Positions 35,137-43,612 are shown, counted from the stretch's first letter. The stretch is 64,000 nt of DNA from Clostridiales bacterium (GCA_015056205.1 SVGS01000006.1:1-64000), one strand, 5' to 3'. Notes: generated by a model from the letters alone, not told the origin. Program-made: numbers and translations.

Positions 35137-35913
35137 ATGGAGCTTCTCCGAACCGAAGGGATCACAAAATCCTTCGAAAACCGGATGATTCTCCGGAATA
35201 TCAGTATTCATCTGGAGGAAGGAGAGCTGATCTCCCTGCTGGGCCTCAGCGGATCCGGAAAAACCACGCTGCTGAATATTCTGTCCGGGCTGATTCGGCC
35301 TGATTCCGGAAAGGTTTTCCTCTCCGGAAAGGATACGACCGGTCAGCCCGGCCACATCAGCTATATGCTCCAGAAGGATCTGATGCTGGAGCATAAACGG
35401 GTGATAGACAATGTTTCGCTCCCTCTGGTCATACACGGGATGAAGAAGCAGGAAGCCCGTGCGAAAGCGGATCCGTACTTTCCCGTGTTTGACCTGGCAG
35501 GCACCCAGATGCTTTATCCCGCACAGCTTTCCGGGGGCATGCGCCAGCGGGCGGCTTTGCTGCGAACCTATCTGGGTTCCCGGGGAATCATTCTGCTGGA
35601 TGAGCCCTTCTCCGCTCTGGATATGATCACCCGGTCCCAGCTGCACGACTGGTACCTGGATATCACGGAGAAGATGCATCTCTCCACCGTTCTGATTACC
35701 CACGATGTGGATGAAGCCATTCTGCTGTCGGACAGGATCTGCCTTCTGACCGGTGTGCCGGGTGAAATCCGCCATGAGATCCGGGTGGATGTTCCCCGCC
35801 CGGAGCGGAAGGATTTCAGCCTGCGCCGGGAGTTTGTGGATTATAAACGCCAGATCCGGGATATTCTGGAGGAATCCATGAAGCTGTCCGGGGAAGGGAG
35901 ATTCCGCGAATGA
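35137..35913 (+). CDS. thiZ: ABC ATPase for thiamine-precursor uptake (ThiZ-like)
   Basis: A 258-residue ATPase of the SsuB/TauB/ThiZ group: Walker A GLSGSGKTTLL, Q-loop YMLQKDLM, signature LSGGMRQRAALLRTYL, Walker B IILLDEPFSALD and H-loop THDVDEA. ATG 35137 is 8 bases after GGGGAG (35123-35128); a GTG at 35128 that overlaps the previous stop is the alternative. It energises the permease at 33255-34046. The stop overlaps thiN by 4 bases. Confidence 0.9.
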   Translation: MELLRTEGITKSFENRMILRNISIHLEEGELISLLGLSGSGKTTLLNILSGLIRPDSGKVFLSGKDTTGQPGHISYMLQKDLMLEHKRVIDNVSLPLVIHGMKKQEARAKADPYFPVFDLAGTQMLYPAQLSGGMRQRAALLRTYLGSRGIILLDEPFSALDMITRSQLHDWYLDITEKMHLSTVLITHDVDEAILLSDRICLLTGVPGEIRHEIRVDVPRPERKDFSLRREFVDYKRQIRDILEESMKLSGEGRFRE

Positions 35914-36536
35914 AACGCTGCGTGATCTTTGGCGGAGCCGAAATGACAGATGAATCCCGGATTCGTGCCGCCCTGCGGCCGGATGATTTTATCCTCTGCT
36001 GTGACAGCGGCCTCAGATATGCGGAACGCCTTCATCTCCGGCCTTCCCTGATCGTGGGAGATTTTGATTCCCATGCGAAACCGGAAACCGAAACCGAAGT
36101 GATTGCCCTTCCCCGGGAGAAGGATGATACCGATACGGTCTATGCGGCCCGGGAGGCGGTTCGTCGCGGCTTTGAGGAGTTCCTGCTGATCGGGGTGACC
36201 GGCAGACGCTTTGACCATACCTTCGGAAACATATCACTGCTGCTCTGGCTGGACAAAATGGGCAAGAAGGCCCGGATTCTTGATGATTATTCCGAAATGG
36301 AGATTGTTTCCGGATCTCCCGTGGAAATCGGCGGGGAATTTCCGTATTTTTCTCTGCTGAATATCAGCGGAACCGCGCGGGGAATCACCATCCGCGGGGC
36401 AAAATATCCTCTGGATAACGCGGAAATCCGGAGTGATTATCAGTATGGCATCAGCAATGAAGTGCTGCCCGGACAGACGGCTTCCGTCACGGTTCGGGAG
36501 GGCTGCCTGCTGCTGGTGAAGGTTTTTGCGGGCTGA
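35910..36536 (+). CDS. thiN: Thiamine diphosphokinase
   Basis: A 208-residue enzyme that converts thiamine to thiamine pyrophosphate, the usual Firmicute route. CVIFGGAEM, LCCDSGLRYAERL, LIVGDFDSH (Asp-rich active site), REKDDTDTVYAAREAV and GVTGRRFDHTFGNISLL are all family landmarks, followed by a beta-rich C-terminal domain. ATGA overlap with the ATPase gene makes it the end of the TPP-riboswitch operon, so product TPP should repress its own formation. Confidence 0.95.
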   Translation: MKRCVIFGGAEMTDESRIRAALRPDDFILCCDSGLRYAERLHLRPSLIVGDFDSHAKPETETEVIALPREKDDTDTVYAAREAVRRGFEEFLLIGVTGRRFDHTFGNISLLLWLDKMGKKARILDDYSEMEIVSGSPVEIGGEFPYFSLLNISGTARGITIRGAKYPLDNAEIRSDYQYGISNEVLPGQTASVTVREGCLLLVKVFAG

Positions 36537-36605
36537 CGGGATCCGGAAACAGCCCTGCCGGCAATGAGCCCTGTGATGACTGCGGAAAAACAGGAGGGGA
36601 AACAC

Positions 36606-37082
36606 ATGTTTCGGCCGATGAGACGGATGAAACAGCAGATCAGCGTGGAAGAATGCATCCGGATTCTTCAGGAAGAGAAGCGCGGCGTTCTGTCCATGCA
36701 TGGCGAAGACGGCTATCCCTATGCCATTCCCATGAACCACTGGTACAATCCGGAGGACGGAAAGCTGTATTTCCATGGCGCAAAGACAGGCCATAAGATA
36801 GACGCGATTAAAAAAGACAACCGCGTCAGCTACTGCACCCAGGATGCCGGATACCGGAAGGAAGGGGAATGGGCGCTGAATATCCGCAGCGTCGTCGTAT
36901 TCGGACGGATCAGCCTGGTCACCGATGAGGAGAAGGCAAAGGAGATCGGAATCCATCTGTGCAGGAAGTTCACAGAGGATGAGGAATACATTCAGAGAGA
37001 ACTGCAAAACGCACTGCCCCGTGTGCAGTGCCTGGAACTGACCATTGACCATATGACCGGGAAACTGGTCAATGAGTCCTGA
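36606..37082 (+). CDS. PNPOx-like flavin-binding protein (NimA-type)
   Basis: A 158-residue split-barrel protein of the pyridoxamine-5'-phosphate oxidase-like superfamily. CIRILQEEKRGVLSMHG, YPYAIPMNHWYN, GKLYFHGAKTGHKID and SVVVFGRISLV match the NimA/5-nitroimidazole reductase and heme/flavin-binding branch. ATG 36606 lies 5-6 bases after GGAGGGG. Biochemical role unknown; these proteins commonly bind FMN or F420. It is 70 bases after thiN and may be read through from the thiamine operon. Confidence 0.83.
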   Translation: MFRPMRRMKQQISVEECIRILQEEKRGVLSMHGEDGYPYAIPMNHWYNPEDGKLYFHGAKTGHKIDAIKKDNRVSYCTQDAGYRKEGEWALNIRSVVVFGRISLVTDEEKAKEIGIHLCRKFTEDEEYIQRELQNALPRVQCLELTIDHMTGKLVNES

Positions 37083-37151
37083 AAGCGGAGAAGCAAACGA
37101 CACGCGGTAAAGCGTTTTTATTTGCATGATCACACGGGAGGGAGAAACGGA

Positions 37152-37571
37152 ATGAGCAAATACACGGATCTGGCAATGGAACGCCGCAGCCGGTTTACTT
37201 CGGAAGGAAGGCCGGTCTGGAACTGCTGTCAGGCAGTCGTGTCTGTTTTCGCTGAGGATGCCGGATATGATGAGGATGCCTGTATGAAGGCCGGGACCTA
37301 TTTCCGTGGAGGAATGCAGATGGGTTCGGTGTGCGGCGCGGTTACCGGAAGCCTGCTGGCTCTCGGCCTGGCCGGTGTGGATGATCCTCATGCGGCCAAT
37401 GAACTGATCCGGAAGGTTCGGGATCATCATAACGGGATGATCAACTGTAAGGATCTGCTTCGGATCAACGCCGAAAACGGCGGAGAGAAAATACCGCACT
37501 GTAACGCGATGATCCGGGAATGCGTCGGTTATGTGGAAGAAATCCTGCAGGCGAAAGGAAAACTGAAATGA
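37152..37571 (+). CDS. C-GCAxxG-C-C family redox protein
   Basis: A 139-residue protein of the C_GCAxxG_C_C family: NCCQAVVSVF, GGMQMGSVCGAVTGSLLALG (the Cys-Gly-Ala centre), INCKDLLR and PHCNAMIRECV give the conserved cysteines. The family is thought to be redox-active and to bind a metal or cluster, but no activity is established. ATG 37152 follows GGGAGGGAG. It is followed directly by REP-like repeats and a hairpin terminator. Confidence 0.85.
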   Translation: MSKYTDLAMERRSRFTSEGRPVWNCCQAVVSVFAEDAGYDEDACMKAGTYFRGGMQMGSVCGAVTGSLLALGLAGVDDPHAANELIRKVRDHHNGMINCKDLLRINAENGGEKIPHCNAMIRECVGYVEEILQAKGKLK

Positions 37572-37573
37572 AT

Positions 37574-37649
37574 AGGGAGACAGGGGACGTAGGGAGACAG
37601 GGGACGTGTTCCTGTCTCTTTTTGGTTGGGAACGGCGGGACGGTTCCTG
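37574..37649. repeat. REP-like cluster: 17-bp tandem repeat plus GGGACGGTTC core
   Basis: The 17-base unit AGGGAGACAGGGGACGT occurs twice in tandem (37574-37590, 37591-37607). It is followed by a terminator-like hairpin and then by the 10-base core GGGACGGTTC (37637-37646), which also occurs at 19555-19564. The cluster ends exactly at the stop codon of the HipA-like gene. Confidence 0.7.
37594..37623 (+). terminator. Hairpin terminator within the REP-like cluster
   Basis: GAGACAGG (37594-37601) pairs with CCTGTCTC (37611-37618), 9-nt loop, followed by five T. It can end the transcript of the C-GCAxxG-C-C gene. Confidence 0.72.
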
Positions 37650-38666
37650 TTATTTCAGATAAGCAACACAAGCCTCATACGCCTGTTTCATGTAAGGATG
37701 CTCTTTCATAGCGCTGCACAGCAATTTTAGATTCTTATAATCCCTGCTGTCAGCGTTCTTCATATAGAGCTTAAGCATGCCATCTGAATAGGTGCCGCTC
37801 GGGTTGGCAAGGTAAGCCTGGTTGTTGTCAAAATTCGGTGCCATGCGGAGTACTTCTCCTGTTTCAGAGGAACGAATGAAACCATAGTTACGCATATGTC
37901 GATCAGTGTTAAGGAAAGCGGCATCTGCAATAAGGATTCGTTTCCACGCTTTTTCGAATTCCGGTCCGAGGGAAGCGATGTTCTGATAAATCACGTCTTC
38001 ATCATCGCTGGGATCATCAAAGAAAAAACGGAAGGAATCATATGGTTCAAAGAACTCTTTCGGCTGAAGGAAATTGCGGGATTTAACCCGTTTACGGAAG
38101 CTTCCCATATATGCGTATTCTGCGGTATCCCATCCAATTTCCCGCAATATACGACTGATCTCTACTTCCGCTTTGGAAGCTGCAGTTGGCTGGAGCTTAT
38201 AGAGCCACCATGCGCCTTTTTCATACTTCCATGTCTTTGTAAAGCTTCCGTCTGTGGATGCATTTGGAGTTGCCACCTGCAGATTTCGTAAACTCGTATC
38301 ACTTGAAACAAGAATAAAGTTACTGACCGTATTCTGGTTTTCAGGCTTGCATAGCTGCAGTCTCGGAGTGAAATCGCCTGCTTCAAAACAAGTGAATGTA
38401 TCGGAAATGCTGAACATGTGCGTGCGAAGCGCCAGGATCGTTTTATCACGGCTTCCCAGCAGTTCATTCATCAGGTTCCTGTGCTGGACGTTGTTCAGAT
38501 CCACCGCCCGTTCCCTCAGCCAGGATGAAAAGCCTTCAGCGGTTGAGCGGCGGATCTGCATTGGGAGTAGTTCTGGTTTTTCCGGGAAATACTCAGATAT
38601 GACAGATTTTGACACAGAGAACTGCGCAACCCGGACATCATCGTTGTAAAGAATATACTGAGCCAA
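37650..38666 (-). CDS. HipA-like serine/threonine kinase domain protein
   Basis: A 338-residue protein whose C-terminal half has the HipA kinase pattern: ADAAFLNTDRHMRNYGF (catalytic Asp and Asn) and APNFDNNQAYL (DFG-like Asp). HipA toxins phosphorylate glutamyl-tRNA synthetase and are normally paired with a DNA-binding HipB; no HipB-like gene adjoins this one, and the N-terminal half (about 1-150) does not resemble classical HipA_N. TTG 38666 is chosen because GGGAGGTGA ends 5-6 bases before it; a GTG three codons upstream overlaps that ribosome site. The gene is clearly AT-richer than its neighbours and is bordered by REP-like repeats, suggesting transfer. A toxin role is unproven. Confidence 0.78.
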   Translation of the reverse strand: MAQYILYNDDVRVAQFSVSKSVISEYFPEKPELLPMQIRRSTAEGFSSWLRERAVDLNNVQHRNLMNELLGSRDKTILALRTHMFSISDTFTCFEAGDFTPRLQLCKPENQNTVSNFILVSSDTSLRNLQVATPNASTDGSFTKTWKYEKGAWWLYKLQPTAASKAEVEISRILREIGWDTAEYAYMGSFRKRVKSRNFLQPKEFFEPYDSFRFFFDDPSDDEDVIYQNIASLGPEFEKAWKRILIADAAFLNTDRHMRNYGFIRSSETGEVLRMAPNFDNNQAYLANPSGTYSDGMLKLYMKNADSRDYKNLKLLCSAMKEHPYMKQAYEACVAYLK

Positions 38667-38695
38667 AATCGTCACCTCCCATTAAGATTGTGCTC

Positions 38696-38724
38696 AGTAT
38701 ACCATTGAATGCTCTTATTATCCA
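38696..38724 (-). promoter_or_regulatory. Promoter for the HipA-like gene
   Basis: Minus strand: TGGATA (38724-38719), 17 nt, TATACT (38701-38696), 30 bases before the TTG start. Confidence 0.6.
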
Positions 38725-38802
38725 GTTGTTACTTATGGCAACCTATGGGGTGAAGGAACCGCCGCGTTTTTGAAGGAAGGCGGCATGACGGCCCGGTGGC
38801 TG

Positions 38803-40512
38803 TTATGCCTGCCGGCTGATCTCGAAGGAATTCCGGTTAAAGCTCACAGCCATCAGGTGGTGCTCTTCATGGCACCATGCCGCCAGAAGCCCCGGCACGA
38901 TATAACCGCGGAAGGAAGTGATGCTTTTGTCCGGATCGGTCAGATCCAGCTGCGCCCCGTTATCCCGGATGATCAGCGTAATCTTTTCCGGGGAAACCGT
39001 CAGGGCGCACTCGGCGGACACCTTCTTATGGCCGTTTCTTTCATAGACCAGCATGAGCAGATCCTCCAGCATCAGCATCATACGGATCACCTGTCTTGCG
39101 GCGACGCCCGTTTCCCGAAGCGCCCGCTCCGCTGAATCCCTCAACCGGGTCACCCGCTCCGGATTCACCTCCGTCTCAAACAGATAGTTTTTCAGACCCT
39201 CTTCCCGTGAATGCAGCAGCAGAGGCAGGTTCTTCCATCCGTATTTTTTCCTCACAAACAGCATGGAAAGGAAAAAAGCGAGCACGGTGCCGGCCGACGC
39301 GCCGATGAAGACTCCTTCAATCCCGAAGATCATCCCTCCGGCGATCACGGCGGGAACGACGCAGAGGCTGTCCCGCATGGCGCTGATACCAACGCTCAGA
39401 CCCACCTTGTCGATCAGCCGGTAGTAAGACGTCAGCATGTAAAGATAACAGGTAAAGATCAGGGAGGGCGTCATGAAAAGGATACCCCTCGAAGCCACGC
39501 CGCCCAGTTCCGGATCCGTAATCCCCGTGAGATCGGGAATCTCTCCGGACAGGAGAATCATCAGGAGCATGGCCGCGATGCTTTCCACGACGCATGTAAC
39601 GGAAGCCATGCGCCACAGCTTCCGGATCCCCTTAAAGCAGTTTTCCGACAGATACACGCTCATGATCGGCGTGAAGGCCGCGCCAATCCCGTCGAAAAGC
39701 AGCAGGAATTCCTGAACAAGCAGGACGACGGAGACCATGATGATCCTTTCTTCCCCGAAACGCCAGAGCACGAACAGATTCAGAGCGTAGGAAAAAGACG
39801 ACAGAAACAGATAGTTCCCGGCATCGGTCAGGGCATAATGGATGTCATCGCGCAGAACAGGAAAGGAAAAGTCCAGGTTCAGCCTGAGCGTATTGGTCTT
39901 TCTGAAAAGATGCGTCATTGCCACCAGAAACCGGAGCGCTACGGCGATCACGGAGGCGAGCCCGACCCCGGCGATTCCCATGGTGCGGCAGAAGAGGATG
40001 GACAGGATAATGTTGGAGGCTGCCTCCACAATGGATACCGCGATGATGCAGGCCTCGTCCCCGTCCGCGAAAACCGCCTGAAACATCACTTCCGCAACGG
40101 GCATGAGCAGAAGCTCAAAACGAATCCAGTTGTAATATTCGCCAGCCAGGCGCGACATGGCCGCGGAAAGCTGAAAATGCCTCAGATAGCTGCTCTTGAT
40201 CCCTGTCAGGAGAACAAAAATCAGGATTCCGCCGACAATGCACACCGTCAGCCCCGTTCCGAAGACCCGGTCCGCTTCATCTTTGTCGAACCGGCCTCTG
40301 GCCTTGGCGTACAGGATCGGAATCCCCAGAGAGATAAACATGGCGAAGAAAACACAGAGGTTATAGAGCGGAGCGACCACATTGACGGCGGAAACAGCGG
40401 TATCGCCCAGAAAGACCCCGCAGACGATGGTATCTGTCATGATCACCAGGGCGTTGACGATGCTGGTGAAGGTGGCGCCGCCCAGCATGGACAGAAATTT
40501 TTTCTTAATCAT
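38803..40512 (-). CDS. MATE-type transporter fused to a GHKL/RsbW-like C-terminal domain
   Basis: A 569-residue protein, about 120 residues longer than usual MATE carriers. Residues 1-440 form a 12-helix MATE bundle (MLGGATFTSIVNALVIMTDT, GIPILYAKARGRFDKDEAD, EVMFQAVFADGDEACI). Residues about 445-569 are soluble and resemble the GHKL domain of RsbW-type regulators: RVTRLRDSAERALRETGV, VIRMMLMLEDLLMLVYERNG (N-box position with Glu kept but Asn lost), LIIRDNGAQLDLTDPDKS (D-x-G box) and a terminal strand SFNRNSFEI. ATG at 40512 follows AGAGGAAG; longer starts fall at or before the predicted transcription start. The domain may gate transport or bind a partner (inference). Confidence 0.83.
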   Translation of the reverse strand: MIKKKFLSMLGGATFTSIVNALVIMTDTIVCGVFLGDTAVSAVNVVAPLYNLCVFFAMFISLGIPILYAKARGRFDKDEADRVFGTGLTVCIVGGILIFVLLTGIKSSYLRHFQLSAAMSRLAGEYYNWIRFELLLMPVAEVMFQAVFADGDEACIIAVSIVEAASNIILSILFCRTMGIAGVGLASVIAVALRFLVAMTHLFRKTNTLRLNLDFSFPVLRDDIHYALTDAGNYLFLSSFSYALNLFVLWRFGEERIIMVSVVLLVQEFLLLFDGIGAAFTPIMSVYLSENCFKGIRKLWRMASVTCVVESIAAMLLMILLSGEIPDLTGITDPELGGVASRGILFMTPSLIFTCYLYMLTSYYRLIDKVGLSVGISAMRDSLCVVPAVIAGGMIFGIEGVFIGASAGTVLAFFLSMLFVRKKYGWKNLPLLLHSREEGLKNYLFETEVNPERVTRLRDSAERALRETGVAARQVIRMMLMLEDLLMLVYERNGHKKVSAECALTVSPEKITLIIRDNGAQLDLTDPDKSITSFRGYIVPGLLAAWCHEEHHLMAVSFNRNSFEISRQA

Positions 40513-40618
40513 AGCCGGAGCTTCCTCTTTGTCGGAACACAATCGCTCTCCATGAGAAATCGGCTTGTCCATTATCTGATACAGCCGGGATGCCGGTCCG
40601 ATCCGGCATATCCGCATC

Positions 40619-40647
40619 ATGATACAACAGATTTATAAGGCAGGCAA
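40619..40647 (-). promoter_or_regulatory. Promoter for the MATE-GHKL gene
   Basis: Minus strand: TTGCCT (40647-40642), 17 nt, TATCAT (40624-40619). The predicted start lies just downstream of the earliest ATG codons of the frame, which argues for the internal start at 40512. Confidence 0.7.
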
Positions 40648-40775
40648 TCGCCGATGTGAAAAAACAACGGTTCATCTTGCTCTTTTTCTGCATTCACTCT
40701 TTTCCGCGCGGACGCGGCTCCCTGAGTCGGGCTGTGAAGTTTGCGGGAGGGAAGGGGAAAGTGTTTCGCAGGCTG

Positions 40776-41576
40776 TCAGCTGCCGGTGGAGCGGTAGTGC
40801 GTCATGGCTTTTCGGAAAACAACGTAGATCAATCCGAAGAATACCGCGCCGGCCAGAGGGCAGACGAAAGCCGTCCACGAGGGCCATCCGTACAGCGGTT
40901 TTTCCAGAATGTAGGCGGAGGGGACGTGCAGAACCAGGGCAAAGGGCGCCACGGCTGTAAACAGAATTCTCAGGGGCCTGGGATAGATGTCAATCGGATA
41001 TTCGCAGGCGCTCCGGCCGCCGTAACTCAGCGCGTTTACCAGCTCGACGGATTTAACGCTGTAAATCATGAAAATGGCTTCGATCATAAACAGAGCCAGA
41101 ATCAGCATGCAGCCGAACAGAATGGCTTCCGCGAACGCGGCGGCTTTCGGAAGGGTCCACTGCACATGCGAAAGACGGCAGCCGATCACCAGGGCGGCGG
41201 TTCCGACAGCGATGCAGGTAATCCGCCGGGGATCGACGGCGCTGCACAGGATCTGCGTCAGCACGCCCCGGGGACGGGTCAGGAGCGTATCCAGCTGTCC
41301 GGTCCGGATCAGGGAGGGAAAATTCCCGGTCAGGCCGCGGCCGAAGCATTCCGTCAGGTAGAAGGTGACCGACATGATTCCGAAAAAGAAGAACAGATCC
41401 CCGGTTTCCCACTGATTCAGCCGGTCAAACCGGTCGATGATCAGGATGACGGCCATCATCTCCCCGCCCTCCATCACCAGCTGAGCAAGCGCCTGAAGGA
41501 AGAAGGAAACGGGATATTCCAGCTGACACTTCAGCAGCATCCGCATCGAGTGAAGATAGAGCCTGATCGTATTCAT
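40776..41576 (-). CDS. ABC-2 type exporter permease (PF06182-like)
   Basis: A 266-residue membrane protein with about six helices. LYLHSMRMLLKCQLEYPVSF and GIMSVTFYLTECFGRG, followed by LIRTGQLDTLLTRPRG, are typical of the ABC2_membrane_6 permeases that form pairs with a second permease and one ATPase. The motif GQLDxLLxRP is a strong family hallmark. The cargo is unknown; related systems are linked to drug or lipid export. It is third in the minus-strand operon, 3 bases after the second permease. Confidence 0.88.
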   Translation of the reverse strand: MNTIRLYLHSMRMLLKCQLEYPVSFFLQALAQLVMEGGEMMAVILIIDRFDRLNQWETGDLFFFFGIMSVTFYLTECFGRGLTGNFPSLIRTGQLDTLLTRPRGVLTQILCSAVDPRRITCIAVGTAALVIGCRLSHVQWTLPKAAAFAEAILFGCMLILALFMIEAIFMIYSVKSVELVNALSYGGRSACEYPIDIYPRPLRILFTAVAPFALVLHVPSAYILEKPLYGWPSWTAFVCPLAGAVFFGLIYVVFRKAMTHYRSTGS

Positions 41577-41579
41577 TGC

Positions 41580-42371
41580 TCAGCCTCCCTGTAAAACAAG
41601 GCGCCTCTGATGCCGCTGCCACAGCCAGTATCCCAGGCCGGTCAGCGCCGCGGTCCAGAGAGCCTGAATCAGCAGGATGCGGCCGGCGGCAGCGGGCGGC
41701 ACATCGCCGGTATACAGCCGGATCGGAGCATCCAGAAGCTGGGCGTAGGGGAGCAGCGTAATCACCCGCTGCCAGCTGTCCGGGAACAGGGTCAGCGGAA
41801 GGATGTTTCCGGACAGCGTCATCATCAGCAGATTCAGCAGGGCCTGGATCCCCCGGGGATCCAGCGTCCGCATCGTGAAGGCCATGGTGATGTTCTCCAG
41901 AGCGGTCACGCAGAATAGGCCCAGCAGCAGAGCCGGCAGGCTCAGCAAAAGCCCCGGCAGGGAGTCCGGAAGGCTGATGCCCCATCCTTCCGGCAGCAGG
42001 GCCGCCAGGATCAGCATCGGAACGGCGCGCATCAGGCTGCCGGTGATTTTCTGCGCCATGATCCGGACATAGTAAAAGGCGTACAGGTTGACCGGCCGGC
42101 ACAGATCATAGGCAATTCCGCCGGTGCGGATTTTATCCAGCAGATCCGGATCGCTGGCCAGCAGCATTCTGAAAAATGCCTGCTGCAGCCATACATAGGT
42201 TACGACATGACCGACCGGCATGGCCTGCGGCTTGTTTTGATACAGGGCGCGGTACAGGGCAATCAGAATCAGCCCGAACATGACCTGGCAGATGATGCCG
42301 CCGATCATGGCTCCCCGGTACTGGGTCTCCATCCTGCGCCGGAGCCGGAATACGGAAAGATAGGTTCTCAT
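41580..42371 (-). CDS. ABC-2 type exporter permease
   Basis: A 263-residue six-helix membrane protein, paralogous to the next permease: RMETQYRGAMIGGIICQVMF at the N-terminus and KIRTGGIAYDLCRPVNLYAF, the equivalent of the GxLDxxLxRP loop, followed by SGNILPLTLFPDSWQ. It presumably heterodimerises with the product of 40776-41576. Its start overlaps the ATPase stop by 4 bases. Confidence 0.87.
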   Translation of the reverse strand: MRTYLSVFRLRRRMETQYRGAMIGGIICQVMFGLILIALYRALYQNKPQAMPVGHVVTYVWLQQAFFRMLLASDPDLLDKIRTGGIAYDLCRPVNLYAFYYVRIMAQKITGSLMRAVPMLILAALLPEGWGISLPDSLPGLLLSLPALLLGLFCVTALENITMAFTMRTLDPRGIQALLNLLMMTLSGNILPLTLFPDSWQRVITLLPYAQLLDAPIRLYTGDVPPAAAGRILLIQALWTAALTGLGYWLWQRHQRRLVLQGG

Positions 42372-43333
42372 AGTTCCATCTCCCGGTACATCGAAGCGAT
42401 CAGATAATCAATGTTTTCAGGCTGGATGGTCAGCTCGCGGATGGTTCCGGCCTGCTGCAGCCCCTGCAGAATGTCGGGCGTCGGAATCATCTGCGGGGAG
42501 TATTCCACCCGGACAAGGTCTCCCTCCCGGGAGATTCCGGCGGCTCCGGGCAGCTCCGGAAGGATGTCCGGCTGTTCAAAGCGGACCGTTACGGTCCGGA
42601 CGGTGTCGTACCGGCTCAGGAGCGTCGGCAGATCGCCGTCGTACAGCTTTTTTCCGTGCCCAAGCACCATGACCCGGGAGCACAGGGCGGCCACGTCCTC
42701 CATATCGTGGGTGGTCAGCAGCACCGTTGTGCCGTGTTCCCGGTTTTCCCACTTCAGAAAATCCCGCAGCGCCAGCTTGCTTACCGCGTCCAGCCCGATG
42801 GAGGGCTCGTCCAGGAAAAGCAGCCCCGGCCTGTGCAGCAGGGAACCGCATAATTCCGCCCGCATGCGCTGGCCCAGGCTCAGCTGCCGCAGGGGCGTAC
42901 GCAGAAGGCTGCCCAGCTGCAGCGCTTCCGTCAGCTCCTTCAGCCTGGACCGGTAATCGGCGTCCGGAAGCAGGTAGATTTCCTTCAGCAGATCATAGCT
43001 GTCCAGGATCGGCACATCCCACCAGAGCTGCATCCGCTGGCCGAATACAACGCCGATCCGGCGCGCGTGCTCCCTGCGGTCCTTCCAGGGAATCCGGCCT
43101 TCGACCAGAACCTCTCCGGAATCCGGCGTCAGGATACCGGAAAGAATCTTCACCGTGGTGGATTTTCCCGCGCCGTTGGGCCCGATATATCCGACCAGTT
43201 CGCCCCGGTCAATCTGAAAGGAAATATCCTGAAGCGCCGGAACGGCTTCCCGCTCCCGCAGCAGCCGGCCTTTCTCCCGCTTTTTCCGGACCGTGAAAGT
43301 CTTCCGCAGGCCGTTCACCTGAATATACTTCAT
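42368..43333 (-). CDS. ABC-2 exporter ATP-binding protein
   Basis: A 321-residue NatA/YhaQ-like ATPase: Walker A GYIGPNGAGKSTTVKIL, Q-loop VVFGQRMQLWWDVP, signature LSLGQRMRAELCGSLL, Walker B LLFLDEPSIGLD and H-loop THDMED, then a C-terminal accessory domain of about 85 residues. The FGQRxQLWWD Q-loop is characteristic of ATPases that pair with PF06182 permeases. It leads the minus-strand operon from the promoter at 43363-43391. Confidence 0.92.
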   Translation of the reverse strand: MKYIQVNGLRKTFTVRKKREKGRLLREREAVPALQDISFQIDRGELVGYIGPNGAGKSTTVKILSGILTPDSGEVLVEGRIPWKDRREHARRIGVVFGQRMQLWWDVPILDSYDLLKEIYLLPDADYRSRLKELTEALQLGSLLRTPLRQLSLGQRMRAELCGSLLHRPGLLFLDEPSIGLDAVSKLALRDFLKWENREHGTTVLLTTHDMEDVAALCSRVMVLGHGKKLYDGDLPTLLSRYDTVRTVTVRFEQPDILPELPGAAGISREGDLVRVEYSPQMIPTPDILQGLQQAGTIRELTIQPENIDYLIASMYREMEL

Positions 43334-43362
43334 CTTTCTTTCCTCCGTACAACGCGAGCCTT

Positions 43363-43391
43363 ATTTTACGTGATTCTTCCGGCCCCGTCAA
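43363..43391 (-). promoter_or_regulatory. Promoter of the ABC-2 exporter operon
   Basis: Minus strand: TTGACG (43391-43386), 17 nt, TAAAAT (43368-43363), about 30 bases before the ATG at 43333. It is back to back with the ABC-F promoter. Confidence 0.85.
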
Positions 43392-43415
43392 CCGTCCCGG
43401 AGCAGGATTTCGGGG

Positions 43416-43444
43416 TTGACAGAAGGGGCGGGATCGGATATGCT
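43416..43444 (+). promoter_or_regulatory. Promoter of the ABC-F gene
   Basis: TTGACA (43416-43421), 17-nt spacer, TATGCT (43439-43444). Predicted start is near 43451, giving an unusually long leader of about 195 nt. Confidence 0.87.
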
Positions 43445-43553
43445 TTCCGTATTCGGAAGAAAGGACGGTACGGGCAGAGAGATGTATATTCGCAACTGAG
43501 ATTCGGCAGCAGAGGCTTTCCGGCAGGGGATCCGGCCGGGAGGGGTATTTGTG

Positions 43554-43601
43554 ATGCCGTTTGGAGGTTGCGTTCCGCAAAAGCCAGACGTCTTTTGGTG
43601 A
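43554..43601 (+). CDS. Putative 15-residue leader peptide of the ABC-F gene
   Basis: ATG 43554 follows a strong ribosome site GGGAGGGG (43538-43545) by 8 bases and encodes MPFGGCVPQKPDVFW, then TGA, which overlaps another ATG. It lies between the ABC-F promoter and a terminator hairpin, as leader peptides do in antibiotic-inducible ribosome-protection genes. A second tiny frame, MYIRN (43492-43509), precedes it. Small hairpins (TTGCG/CGCAA at 43568-43580, CAAAAG/CTTTTG at 43578-43597) fall within the coding part, so ribosome stalling could change the downstream fold. No experimental support. Confidence 0.55.
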   Translation: MPFGGCVPQKPDVFW

Positions 43602-43612
43602 TGGTGTGACTG

